A stretch of DNA of 64,000 bases, from positions 13,829,806-13,893,805 of the forward strand of contig WARS01000013.1 of assembly GCA_008933995.1 (NCBI GenBank), written 5' to 3'. The notes beneath the pieces are model-generated. The model was given only the letters and a program-made list of their open reading frames with translations. It did not search any database and was not told the origin of the DNA. Source of the stretch: Datnioides undecimradiatus. Lineage: Eukaryota > Chordata > Actinopteri > Lobotiformes > Datnioididae. The position numbers and the translations under genes are program-made. Positions 52,153 to 64,000 of this stretch are shown in pieces. Position 1 is the first letter of the stretch, and the number at the start of each line of letters is the position of its first letter.

Positions 52153-55100
52153 TGTAGTATGTATATATATATATATACATATATATCTAGAGAACAGATA
52201 GTAGACATTTATAAACTGTGATTACAAATATATATAGTGCTGGGTAAACACTTTATATATGGTAGTAAATATATATATGTATATTTACAGTTGCTCGTAC
52301 AAATGTACATAGGTAGTGATATAAATATATTTGTATACTGGTAATAATAAATATATACAGAGATATAAAGAGATAAATGACCTGGTTAGTAAGCAGGTGG
52401 AGACGATACAGCAGAATATGTACAGCACCAGTAAGTATAAAGTATAGCAGTTATAAATGTCCTCCAGTATTAATAATCTTAATGCATAACAAAAACAAAA
52501 AATATTGCTTATTGTAAATTAATTGCCAATTAAAGTTGGTGTGTCTAGTGAAGACTTTAGAAACACTGATGAATTATCTCAAACAATAAATTCATTTATA
52601 TGTGCATTTATACCAGAAACCCTTTTACAGTCTGTGTGTTCTATGTGCCTGCATGCACGTGGGTGCAAATGAAAGGCTGGCTGGGTGTGTATGTGTATGC
52701 AACGTGTCATGTTTCAATGACATCATTTAATGAGAGCATTGATGTCAAAAGTAGGGTAATTGCGTCGGCTGTCGTGTCACCATACACCTTGGCAATTATA
52801 GCGTCACTCAACGATTATGGTTCATTATCTCTCTGAGAGGCCGGCAGTCCAAACAATGGAGTCGCACAAACCTATATACTAATTGCTAGCAGACACAACT
52901 AGACGTGTGGAGCCAGCTGAAAGTGGTATATATTTAGCTTCTGTTGAGTGTATGGGAATTATGAGGCTGAGTTACACAAATATGATTATTAAATTTCACC
53001 TGATGGACAGACGAGCATAGTGAGAAGTACAAGTGTGCTATTTAGTGATGGATCCAGCCGTTAACTACAGCGTAGGAGGCCCAGATTGGATGGCTTGGTG
53101 GAAAATACTAAGAGCCACTTGAACGGTGGAATTAAGGATAATTCAGAAAAGGATATCGACTCCAATGCTGACCCTTTTCTAAAAAGAAAAGCTGAAGCAA
53201 AGTTGGCTTTACCTTGAATCATTGAATCCAGAAGGGACACGAGTGACTTACTCACAAAGGAATCTCTATTGGAAGTGTTATTAAATATTAAACTTCTCTC
53301 AGTTCCACATTTGTGCAAAAGTTTTCACATGGACAAGCTGGTACTGTCCACCATTTTGTGCCCTCAGTAACTGCTTTGCCCTCACTGCACCACTTGAGAC
53401 CTTATAAGGCAGCATGGATTCCTCTGGCTTGCATGCTTCATATTATCTTCACATCCCCCATATTCAGTATCTCTGATGATTATCTTTGTTGAAGTTGAGG
53501 GCCATGACCAGGAGCCTCAGCCCTTTTATGCACAACTGGATCTCTGTTTATGTTTTCTGTGTCATCGTGTAACAGTTGTGTAAATGGTTTAGTTTCCAGC
53601 AGACAACTGTTCGTTGTTTCTGTGAACTAATTCAAACATGATTGTTCGGAGACATGCAGATCTAGTCATAATTTATTCTATTTGACTATAGCAACTTCAG
53701 ATGTTTTACAGCGAGACATGCTTTCAGGTTTATATATACACTGACCAGGTGATGACAATCAAAATCAATACAGCATCACTGAATATTTTTTTTATCTAGC
53801 CACATTTCATTTACATCAGGCCATTCAGCTCACTTGGCCTGAAATTCTTCTCAGACATGAAAGCTGTGTAGCTTAACTGTCAATGGCCCAAAAAATTTCA
53901 ACCATGTTTTAATTTTTTCTTGACTTACTAATCATAACATATTAACAAGATTTTCCTCAGTGAGTCACAATGACCGGAAACCATTTTGCACATCTCAATC
54001 TATAATCATTGCAAGTGCATTCCTGCTTGATTTGGTTACACCTGTGTTTTTTAATACCAGAGGTCCCAGAATTCTTTGAGCAGCTGCTTTGTCAGAAATG
54101 CAACAAGGGCCCAGAGGAAACAGCATTTCAGGGGATATCTAGCATCTGTATTGTGACATATTTTCAAGCAAAACAGGACAGGAAGATGGAAACATAACGT
54201 TGAAAGAAATGAGATTTGAATGTTGGAAAGTGGGAGTGGCTTAAGAAACATGGAGAATGACAGAGATGGATGCTGGCTTCCACTCAGCTGTAGAGGATTA
54301 CTCACCTTCAATAACAACTTCATCACCATTGTTACTGAAGCAGGCGCATGTAGCCCCAAAACCACAGCAGGTGGAGGAAGATGAAGGACAGGGTGCTAGC
54401 TAGATAACAATGAGCCTTAGCTTTGTGCTACTAAAAGTTGAAGAGTGATTGATGGGCGCATCCAAAACTGGTTGGTTCAAGCTTATGTAATCACACATGT
54501 CATATTTTGTTTACAGGAAGAAAACACGAGTGGATTTTGTGTTAATACAAAGACATGGATTATTTTGGAAAATTTTGTTAAATAGGTATACATTCTGAGG
54601 GGTAGTGATTTAAAATGGTTTAAAAGGTAATTTTCTTTTTAACTTAGACTTAATAGAGAGGCCAGTCAAAGACTTTTTCCATCATGTCATGATGATGCAG
54701 ATAGTTTTGGACACAACTGATCCTTTTTGTTCCATTAGTCCCTGCAATAGCTAAATTTCATCAACTGCCAAAAAACCCAAAACATTATTACTTTCTAGTT
54801 TCTAGACACATTGTTGATTGTTACCTAATCTTGTTATTGATACATTGCAACTCCTTCACAATTATTTGCCAGTTGAATGCTTTTAGTGTGAACTCGTATG
54901 ACAAGTTCTTATGTAACACAGCTCTAATATAGCTGTAGGGGCTTGAATGATAATAAGTGAGGTTGATGTCAATGAGATAATTGCAAACAGTAATTCTGGA
55001 TTACCTGCGCACATTGTTTCCTTTGAATTGTCATGCACAGTTAGGTAATATGAAACCAGCTCAAGAATGGCAGACCCACCACTGATAATCCAAATTATTA

Positions 55101-55269
55101 TATAGAAAGGTAAATATGCAATGTATTTAAATCTAATTGCAGAATAAAATAGATTTCAAAATTGAATCATAACTGTTATTGGATTGCATAAAAATCTTAA
55201 AGATGATAAAGTTAATTCTTCATTACAAAACACACACATACACACTTGAGCTGATGTATAGTTGGATAC

Positions 55270-55520
55270 TCATTATGAGTTGGGGTTGCAGGGCTAATTA
55301 TAGTAACGTCAGGCTGTGATGGCAAAGGCGCTCCTCGACACTCCTCGCTGTGTGGTGGAGCCACAGAGGCTGCACAAACATCTCCTCAGAGGCCCGGCTC
55401 CTTGTTTAATGAAACATTGCAGGGGCCCTGCGAATGCACGCAGAGAGGCGCAGCACAATCTGACGGACAGTGTCACCAGGGCCATGCCAATTATGTTTTC
55501 AGCAAAAGCCCACCTACCCC
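55270..55520. promoter_or_regulatory. Candidate distal regulatory block
   Basis: Non-repetitive and of mixed composition, opening with GGGCTAATTATAGTAACGTC. The sharp change from flanking AT-rich DNA suggests selection. Open frames of 68-105 codons on both strands overlap here, but none resembles a protein. No alignment was possible. Confidence 0.28.
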
Positions 55521-56749
55521 TCTCTACCTCCCTCAACTGAACCCCCCATCCTGCACCTCCTCCTCCCTGCCCAGACATAGAATAACAGGACAGAGATATG
55601 ATTACTAATCTGCCTCCAAAAGCCAAACACTAAAAATGTTGGGATTTGTTTGTTCAGTCATCAAGAAGTGTTTCAAACTGAAGTGTGGGTCTGGAGAGTT
55701 GATGGTGTAATGAGAGTTTGCAGCTTCAGATGTTTGTTTTTGTTCTGATTGGATTGCGTGAGTCTTGATGTGCCTCCGAGTGCTCCCTGGTCTCATTATG
55801 GGTGTAGCAATCTACTTTTAATGGCAGCAATTTGTTGGGTATACCGGGATTGGTGTCATGGATGGTATACAGGACCTCAAATACACACTTAGTTCTGGCC
55901 AAGGTAATGTAATACAGTAATCATGTTTTTTGACTCGGTGGCACGGTTGATGTGCTATATGTCATGACCGCTGTTCTGGAGAATTCACTACAGGAGCATC
56001 TGGACATCCTTCTTCCACCGCTTGTGACAGTAACTTCTTCTCTCCACTTCTGATTTTCTCTGCTGAGGTGCCTGGGCTGCTCTTTCCACATGGATGAGGA
56101 TGTAATTAAGTATCTGTCTTATGGATTCATTCAATTAGCTTGCAAAGGTATTACATCTGCCTGACAACGAGGAATGGATATTTCATTCATCAAATTCTAA
56201 ACTGAATAGAAGTGAGACATCACATGTGTAACTGAACAGAGAGCAAGAGACGGGGAATAGAAGAGGAAGCAGGTATAGACGGGGGCTTTGAAGGTGATTC
56301 AGCTTTTGGATTGAATGTAAATGTTATCTGAAAGAATAGGTGCCACCAGTTATTGTCCTCCACATTCCTGAAAACATTAGCCATCATGCAGTTCTTGCAT
56401 TTGGGTGAAAAATGATTGGAAACCATAATTGTGTATTTTATTGTGTATTGTATTAACTATTATATATCCAGCCGAACTATCAATAATCAAAGACTATGTA
56501 AAAAAGACAAAACAATGCTGTGTTTTTGTATACTTTATATCAGTATTTTTACAAGCTATTTAATAAAGGACATTTTCATCACAGGAATTCTCTAATCTTC
56601 AGACATTGAATTGATATTTGACCATTTAAACTTCCCCTTTGTATCTTTATTCTCTTGTGCAATGCAGCGGGGGATCCACTCAACCAACAATGGTGGATAA
56701 ACCTACATGTATACAAAGGCAGAAGGGCCTGTAAATGAAGAGCAGAAGG

Positions 56750-57180
56750 CCTTGGAGTGAGAGACGAGGTCATGTCTTTATTTTTGTGCGAAACAGGATT
56801 AGCTGATGAAAGGGGACAGCGCGCAAAGTGACACGATCACACTTGGTGTCAGTTTCACTTTACAGTTTGAAGAGTTCCCTCTTCGCCCTTCCAGGCGAGG
56901 AAGCTCAACAGAGCTCTGCCCCCGGAGACAAGATCGCTTCAGCCGCTCGTGAACCCTTCAGGCTTGGCTTTTCATCAGGCTTTTCGAGGCTGACACGAGG
57001 GCCTCTTCCACTCCTCCACCCCCTGCAGCACTCAGTTCATTGGGCATAAGAAACACAATTAAATTCAGCTAAAGCACGACCACTGACTGCTCGGCTATAG
57101 GCTAATAGGCTTAAGAGGGGAAAATAAATCTAATTGCGTGTTATTGGTCTGAAGTTAATCCCTCATTGACTGAGTTTTGG
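56750..57180. promoter_or_regulatory. Candidate distal regulatory block
   Basis: Non-repetitive, with AGGATTAGC, TAAATCTAATTGCG and TTAATCCCTCATT. The last word is repeated exactly at 50976-50988 in another candidate block. Assigned from composition and shared motif only. Confidence 0.3.
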
Positions 57181-60100
57181 CGGGCGTGTGAGGCATGTGC
57201 TGTGGTTCGGGAGCAGCTCGAGATCAACTCAATGAGAAGAGTTTCAGGGGTAACTAAGCCAAAGGGCTGCACTTGACTCCTGACAGGGGCTGAAAACCAC
57301 TAAAAAGCTTCTTAAGTGGCCTGTAAGTCTTATCAAGTGCACACTCTTGAATGGTGAGAGTGCTCTGCGAGAGTCCACACATTTGTGAAATGATGATGTC
57401 AGGACCACAGCGCAGTGTGATATAAAGTTTCAGTTTCTTGCTCAGTTTCATTTGGGGTGAGGGGATTATGAAAGCTTGACAATGTTTCAATGTTGTGACT
57501 GCAGGCGTGGGAGGTAAGAGGTGGTGTTATGAATTAATTGCTTCATGACACAGTTTTGAGTCATATTAGATGGGATTAATATACAATTACTTCTTCAACC
57601 AATGACACCTGATCTGATTTCTAAGGGGTATGTTAAACGAACCAAAGCGATATAAAACACTTAACTTGCTGTTTGGTTTCTGAAATGGTTTCCAGTCCTG
57701 CAGCAATCCTGTGAACAGATTGTATTTTTCTCCAGTCCCACATAATTGGAGCCTCACTTTTGTACATATTATTAAGTTGTTAAAACTATCAAGTCAGAGG
57801 TTGGGCATTTAACCACATAGCCACACGCATTGTTAATCCTTTCACTGTTATTTCAACTCGACAAGATTTGGCCTCTCTCAAGGTTTTTCTCTAAGTGCAC
57901 AATACCCTTCAGCTGTGCGTATGGTCATGGATGTGCTGGTGCAAGATGGCTAAATAGCTTGCAGTGCAAATAGGACCCAGACGATTGAGCTCCAAAGTGG
58001 ATGGAAACAGTTTTCTAACTTATTTACTTTGGAACGATCAAGAAAACCACCTATTTACTTCCCAGCCATTCTTCTTTGGAATATATAAGTCTGTCTTTAA
58101 TTTGTTGTGCACTTCAACAGCTCACTTTTCACAATGAGTACTAATAGTTCTCCCTTGGACAGTGGCCCTGTACCATGTGAGATGTGCTGTGTTGTGACGG
58201 CCTCCTTCGCTGCAAGCAAATAACGCAGAGACAAGCCAGTTAACCTCAGAAGACACTGGATTCAGATCTTTGCATCAAGGCCTCATCTTGTTCCACCCCA
58301 CTGTTCAGACACCATCAGTGGCCGCTGAAACTCCAACCAAACCTAATGGTAACCTCCCAGCAGTGGGACGGCAAGACCGAGCAGTGGTTTGTGGTCACTT
58401 CCAACATGGATCTTGGCTAAATCCTGGTGTGCAATGACATGGAAGTTTCTAATTAGAGTCTAATATAAAACCTTTTTCTTTGCTGGCACAAAGGGAACTT
58501 ATGCAACACAGACTGACACTGAAAGAGACCAAGGAAAGGAAAATGATTTGATGCTGTCAAAAACTCTCAGAGATTCAAGTATCAGTACAGATTCATTGTT
58601 CATTCTGATCAAATGACTTTTCCTCTCCTTTCATTATTTTTAACTGTTAATAGTATTAATGATGTATTGATGTAATGATGTACTTTCATATTGTGCTTGC
58701 TTTGTAACTGTGGCAAAGTCTAAAAGTACATTTATACTGATGAGTGTTTAGTGAGATGTCAATACACCATGTATACTATGTACGATGCTTTTCTCTAGGC
58801 AAAACAGTGCACATCAGAAGTATGAGTGCTAAAGAGCAAATTCAATTTTTTGAAAGCCATAATGCCTTACTGTAATTCAACACTGACTTTCACCCACATG
58901 TTTAGATTTTATGTGATCTTACAATGTTGCATCATTATGTCAGATCCAAATTTCTGCAGATGCATAAGTAGCTACAGTTTTTGGAGCTATTGTAAACTAC
59001 TAGAGAAGGAAAAGTGTGCAACGAGGCTCCAACTCTCCTCATAGATAGATTTCATACCGATGGAGGAGTACATGCTTATCTTGCTGAATGGGAGTTGGCA
59101 GTCGGTAATTAGCACAATCAGTCATGTTGTTTTAAAGGAAAGAATCTCCTTGGAAGTAATGGTGAGTCTTTGATCACAGCCTGATCACCTGTCTACTTAT
59201 CTGGACTGTTCTACACATGAGGCCTCTGTTTAGTGTTCAGATAACGTCTTTGTTAGCCGAGGAGCTTCTTCCTTTGTGTGGTCAAGCATGGAGCAGATGA
59301 TCCTTGAACAGAGAGTGGCTGGAACCACTGTGGTGAATGCGTCCAACGTCAGTGAAACCCGAAGAGTGCAGAGGATTCTACCTAACACTGATAAAACCCA
59401 GATTTAGTGCCGCTCATAAAACACAAGGCAAATTGTGCGCTTATAGCTATCTGCTTCGAGACCTGGTAATAGGGTCCACTAAATTTCCATCTCAAATACC
59501 ACTGCCAAGTGAGGTGGATATTTTTCACTCTGTGGGTGGGGGGAAGTTTTGATCTCTATTATTCTTCCTGAAAGTGAAAACAATCCTGATTTTCCTAAAT
59601 TAGTTTAAGATTTAAACCTAAAGTTTGGTTATACACCTCAATACACACAGTGTTTTAATCTATACATTCTAGCTGGCTGATAAGAAAAAATGTAAAATGT
59701 TTAGAGGAATTCCACGTTATCTGCCTCTAACCTAATGCCACATTTATCCACAACATAGAAAAGTATACACATACATACTTGAAGACCAAGATCTGCAAGC
59801 TAAGGGGTAATAAGTGTTATCATTGGATTAGCTGGTTCATAAGCCTCCTTTCCGCTCTCATAGGTCTGGAAGAAAAGTCCTTTCACACGCAATTGAACCC
59901 AAAGTTCATATCCTTATGCATCACACCAATTATCATAATATCCGGTGATAAAAGGCTTATAAACTTCTATAAACCAACTCTGACTATACGCTGTTTAATG
60001 ACTGAGTTTAAGTCTTCTTATTTATCCACTTCAGAGTTTTAATGTGACAGACAGTTTCAAATAAAGGAGCAATAATTCAAACAAAATTTGAAAAACATTT

Positions 60101-60930
60101 AAATCTTTTCCCATCATCAGTCTCTTTATGTAAAATTTACTTCTGTCAGGGAAAATGTTTTTTCAGCTATTGTTTGATGATTGTCATACTAATTATACAC
60201 ATTCAGAATACTTGTGCAATTGGTTTTTATTTTTAATGAAAATTTATGTAATCTGCAGGGGTTTTTTTTTTACTCAACAGCAGAACATTTCCCATTGACA
60301 TCTGTTCTAGCGTAGTCTAACGCCATCATTTCGTAACCACAGTGCAACAGTAGCTCAGCAGTGATGGTGTGGAAACAAATGTGCCAACAGAATCAGCCTG
60401 GGGCTCAATTTATGGCTCACTGAAAGTACAGAGAGAAAAGACAGCTGCACTTCCTGCAATTCCATATGAAGCCTCAAACTAAGTTAATTATGATAATTAC
60501 AACTTTCATCAATTCACTGCCGCAGCGTTTGGATTTCCTTACTTCACCTCTATTTCTGAGACAGATTTCCTCCTCAGCCCCAGTTTCCAACCCCCCTCTC
60601 CCACTCACTGTTTCTTGCTCACTCTCTCTTGTTTCACAAGAATAAGGGGAAACAAGAATATTATTATGAGTAGTCAAGCGGGTAACTGCAGCCGTGTTTT
60701 TTGAACGATAATGGGTACAGTGCTGTTTCTTGACCCTTGAACATGGCCTGCAGTAAAAAGTAACGTGAAGGAGGAAAATGCCAGTGGAGAGTTTTATATG
60801 CACACATAGATGTGAAATATCAGTTAATATTTTGGTCTTTGTGTGTGTATTTCTGTGTGTGTGTGGCTCTGGCTGAAGCAGAACCACAGAGAGTGGGGGG
60901 CAAAAGAGAGAAGCTGAGTGAGACAGAGCA
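57181..60930. other. Noncoding stretch
   Basis: No exon recognised. Holds a decayed repeat-like reading frame at 58134-58470, AT-rich DNA, and a moderately enhancer-like segment at 60300-60480. Confidence 0.4.
58134..58470 (+). pseudogene. Decayed reading frame, possibly from a non-LTR retroelement ORF1
   Basis: Stop-interrupted frames read VPCEMCCVVTASFAASK, then later QQWDGKTEQWFVVTSNMD. The Cys-rich start and the W..VVTSN phrase recall the first-ORF proteins of teleost repeats as I remember them, but similarity is weak and stops break it at least three times. No flanking duplication was identified. Confidence 0.3.
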
Positions 60931-60939
60931 GGAACGTCC

Positions 60940-61110
60940 TCTGGTATCTAAATGATTACAATGAGACCCTTTCAAGCCGTAGCGCCCATTGCTGTGACTT
61001 GATATGATTTTTATCAGATGCTGAAATGCTACATTACCAAGTGGGCAGTAAATTATGTCTAAACCAATTACAGTGGGACCCTGTGCGGCCCAACGGCCAC
61101 AGAGGGCCAA
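60940..61110. promoter_or_regulatory. Candidate distal enhancer block
   Basis: Non-repetitive segment between purine-rich and G-rich DNA. It contains AAATGATTACAATGAG, TTGATATGATTTTTATCAG and TAAACCAATTACAGTGG. Judged by texture only. Confidence 0.33.
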
Positions 61111-61293
61111 GGGGGAGTGGTAGGTGGGTGGGTGAAGGATGAGGGGTGGTGTGGGGGGGCAGGAATGAGAGAAGGATGTGATAGGGTGGGTTTTGCGGGG
61201 TGAGGGGAATGGCTGGAGTTTGTCTTGATTAGTGGAGTCTGGGGGCACATGAGAGTCTGGCGATAAGGCCACTTGCAATGTGCCTGTGTGCAC

Positions 61294-61320
61294 GTGTGCG
61301 TGTGTGTGTGTGTGTGTGTG
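61294..61320. repeat. (GT)n microsatellite
   Basis: About ten GT units, preceded by an imperfect GTGTGCACGTGTGCG stretch. Confidence 0.9.
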
Positions 61321-62439
61321 AGTGAGAGATTTGCAGAAGAATTGCACGTAAACAAAGTTTAGCGTGTGTATGTTTGTGTGCATGCGGATAGGCATAGATT
61401 TATGTGTGCATTTAGGGAAGGTGTGTGTCTGTCAGAGTTCAGAGAAATCAAAGAGGAGAGTCATGGGAAAATGTGTTTCAAAGCTGCCCCCAATAAAGCA
61501 ATAAATTAGCCCCAGTTACCTAATGCTTGTCGAGTGAAACTGCTGGATTGGTTTCATATCTCTGGCAGAGAATGAGCACTTATTCCCTTTTTTATTGTCT
61601 ATAAAATGTATCTGAAATAAATCACTGGACATGGCTGTGTTATCTCTCTAGAATTACTTCACGTGAAGAAACAGACGTTATTGCCTAATAATGAAATATA
61701 ATATTTGTCATATGAATTCTGTGAAATACCTTCTGAAACTAGAAACTGGTAGCTAAAAGTAATCGTTTGTTTGTTTTGATCAAAATTTAATTTTCCTGGA
61801 GTGCCTCAGTTCTCATTTTAGTGTTTCCCAGAGGAATCTTTGGGCTTTTTTTGTATGTGGCCTTTTTGATTGATCCTATATTTGTATGTGGGTGGGCACT
61901 ACACACTAAAGAGGAAGGTGGCTGTTATAAAAAAAAAAGGTAATATCAAGTGGAAATCTTCCAGTTTCCTCCCAAATGTAAAATGTTGTTAATATGGAAA
62001 AAAGAAGTCTTAATTTGCTAACGGTACATAGCTAATGCTACATGTTTGTGGGGGAAAAGGGGGAATATATCATCTTGTATCTTCTTGTGAGTTTTGACTG
62101 TCTTGAGGAAGACACCAATCCTTCCTATAATGCTGATCAATTGCAACACTGAAGATGAGAAACCTGCCAGTGACTCAGAAAATGTTGAAATAACTTGAAA
62201 AGTAACATCTAGTGGGATTCAGTGCTAGCATTAGCTAACTCCTACCAAATGTTTGACATTGTTAAGGGACAGACGGCTTAATTCCCTACATCTTTGTTGA
62301 GAATTGTATCAAATTGTCATGTATCAGTGTTTGTAATAGCTCTGAATCAGAAAACGAGTGTGTCTTATCCTGTCCATCTGCCCTAATTTGTTTATACCCA
62401 TCCTTTTCATAAACACCATTAGAGGGCAAATAGGTGATC

Positions 62440-62645
62440 ATAAACTGGAATGGCTCTCCCTCCCATTTGCTTCGACAATTAAGATAAAGTGAAGAGATTC
62501 AGCAGAACATCTTTGTTGGCCTCTGCCGCTTGGAAGACAAATAACTTTCTCTTGTCTCTCGTGCCTCTGATTCTGCTGACATGTGCAATGTGGCTCAGTG
62601 ATTTATCCATTTGGAGTATTTTGTTGTCACTTTGGAAACTCAAGA
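62440..62645. promoter_or_regulatory. Candidate distal enhancer block
   Basis: Non-repetitive, with ACAATTAAGATAAAG (GATA and homeodomain cores), AACATCTTTGTTGG (TCF/SOX-like) and GCTGACATGTGCAATG. A moderate CTCF-like match lies just outside at 62413-62430. No coding potential beyond a 64-codon frame. Confidence 0.33.
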
Positions 62646-64000
62646 ATCAAAATCTCTGTTTCAGTGCAAAGATAAACGACTAAAACAAAAGCAAGATCAA
62701 TGGCAAAGTTTTTATGCAACTGCAGATGTTACAATGAGCAATATACACTAATCGGGAAACTGAAAATCAACTCCAGCATAATCCATGCTGAAGGTCTTGT
62801 TACTGATATGATACATTTTACCCTTCATGCTTTTATCCCTGTTTATAAATTTTCTATTTGTGCACTTCATTTGTTCCACTAAAACACTATTGGCCTGTCA
62901 TGTTTGATTATTTGCTCTATATATGAAAAAGTCCAGTTTCCAGTTGACCCTGTCACTGGCAGGGAATTGTTCATATGAACAGAGAAATTAATCACTTAAA
63001 ACCACCTGAGCCGTAATAGAGAAGAGAAATCTTTCATCCCACAGCCAACATTTGCTCTCTTTTTCTATTTTTGTGTCCATTCTCATTGTTTAAAGAGGGG
63101 CTTCAAAACCAAAATAAAAATCCCCTTTCTTTGTAATGTTTATTCTGCCTTTTCCCATATCCGCTCCTGCTCCGTCTATAGCCTCCCACCCCTATTCACC
63201 ATATTCCCGGATGCAAGCGGCTCGGAGCCAGCGATAGACTGCAGATGAAAGGGGAGACAGAGGGGGGAAGATGGTAATGAAGCAGAGGGAAGAGACAAGA
63301 GGTCCCTGCGGGGACCCTGACCGCCTCTCGGGACTTGTTTCGCTGTCGGACCACGCTGGCCCCCACGTCCACAGCTCCCTGTGGAGAAGATGTGTCAGAG
63401 GATGTTCTGGGTCAGCCATGGGAAGAGACCATGTCTGAGCAGATAACGGCTTTCTGCCAAATTACCGCTGATGCTTTTGATGTTGGGGAGTGTAAATAAA
63501 AAAAGAATTAGCTTGAACCAAGGCCTACAGTTGAAATGGTCTCAATCTGATTTAAATCTGAGTGGCTTCAATGCTTAAGTTCCTGTCCGTAACTGAACAT
63601 GCATGCTCAAACAGAAAAGCATGCAGTAGCTTCAGTATAAGGAGATGAAAGGTTTACTAAATAGTTTAACAGTATTTCAGTACATCCTCATCAAGCCTTT
63701 CGCAATGGTGTTAGCCCGACAGCTTTTGTGAGTGGCAGGCGGCTACATGCTACGTCATCCTGTGTGCGGCTCTGCTTTTGCTCAACAATTTACCACTTTA
63801 AAAGGCCCAATGGCCAATCTGCAGACAATCGTCCCCTGTAACACTATCTGGGCTCTGCTGATAAAATGCAGATGTGGCTCCTCTCAATGTGAATTTGTGA
63901 CCCATTAAGTAGAGCCCCTCCTCTTTCCTCACCACTCCATCCCTCCTCTTGGCAGAGACTCCAGACCGCCTTTTCACATGCATTCCCCAAAAGCAGGTAT
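62646..64000. other. Noncoding stretch to right edge
   Basis: No exon recognised. Segments 63130-63470 and 63800-63960 are GC-richer and non-repetitive and could be regulatory, but nothing specific is identified. Confidence 0.4.

Larger units (their letters stand above)
51131..55269. other. Noncoding stretch with microsatellites
   Basis: No exon recognised. Contains a TG run (51371-51407) and a TAATA array (52059-52152) followed by AT-rich low-complexity DNA to about 52380. Segment 52720-52830 is non-repetitive and enhancer-like (GGGTAATTGCG, GGCAATTATAGCG). Confidence 0.45.

Noticed and set aside
60820-61395. 191-codon minus-strand frame with His/Thr repeats
   Set aside because: Its middle is the translated GT/CA microsatellite and the rest is low-complexity Pro/Ser from purine-rich DNA.

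Overview
The window is nuclear DNA from a ray-finned (teleost-type) fish. It has compact multi-exon vertebrate genes with GT-AG introns, many short CA/GT microsatellites, short introns, and the vertebrate neighbourhood evc-evc2-cytl1-msx1, which corresponds to human 4p16.2. No bacterial, viral or CRISPR-like system is present. I placed exon boundaries by eye from splice sites, reading-frame phase and remembered family sequences. Every coding model below keeps an open frame across all its junctions.

Layout. (1) 248-3077, minus: the N-terminal nine coding exons of racgap1 (centralspindlin Rho-family GAP), ending after the C1 zinc finger; the RhoGAP domain lies beyond the left edge. (2) 7244-10421, minus: minar1 (KIAA1024/UBTOR family), three coding exons, 803 aa. 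(3) 13209-19932, minus: evc, 20 coding exons, 965 aa. (4) 20786-30904, plus: evc2 (limbin), 23 coding exons, 1378 aa, head-to-head with evc across about 850 bp. (5) 31770-33158, plus: cytl1, four exons, 146 aa, a secreted six-cysteine protein. (6) 41567-42651, minus: msx1, two exons, 283 aa, homeodomain. (7) About 42.8-64 kb: a 21-kb stretch upstream of msx1 with no recognisable coding exon. It holds microsatellites, G-rich tracts, one decayed repeat-like reading frame and several blocks that look like conserved cis-regulatory DNA.

How the genes relate. EVC and EVC2 form one ciliary-base complex that promotes Hedgehog signalling through Smoothened, and they share one divergent promoter region. 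CYTL1 is a cartilage-associated secreted factor, and MSX1 is a homeodomain repressor of craniofacial, tooth and limb/fin development. The block is thus rich in skeletal and craniofacial genes. racgap1 and minar1 are on other chromosomes in human (12 and 15), so the left flank differs from the mammalian arrangement. STK32B, which sits between CYTL1 and EVC2 in human, is absent from the 0.87-kb gap here.

The most interesting noncoding signals are three CTCF-like motifs in 2.4 kb between cytl1 and msx1 (a candidate domain boundary), the enhancer-like blocks upstream of msx1, and two of those blocks sharing an exact 13-mer that contains TAATCC. I saw no tRNA, rRNA or microRNA gene that I could support.
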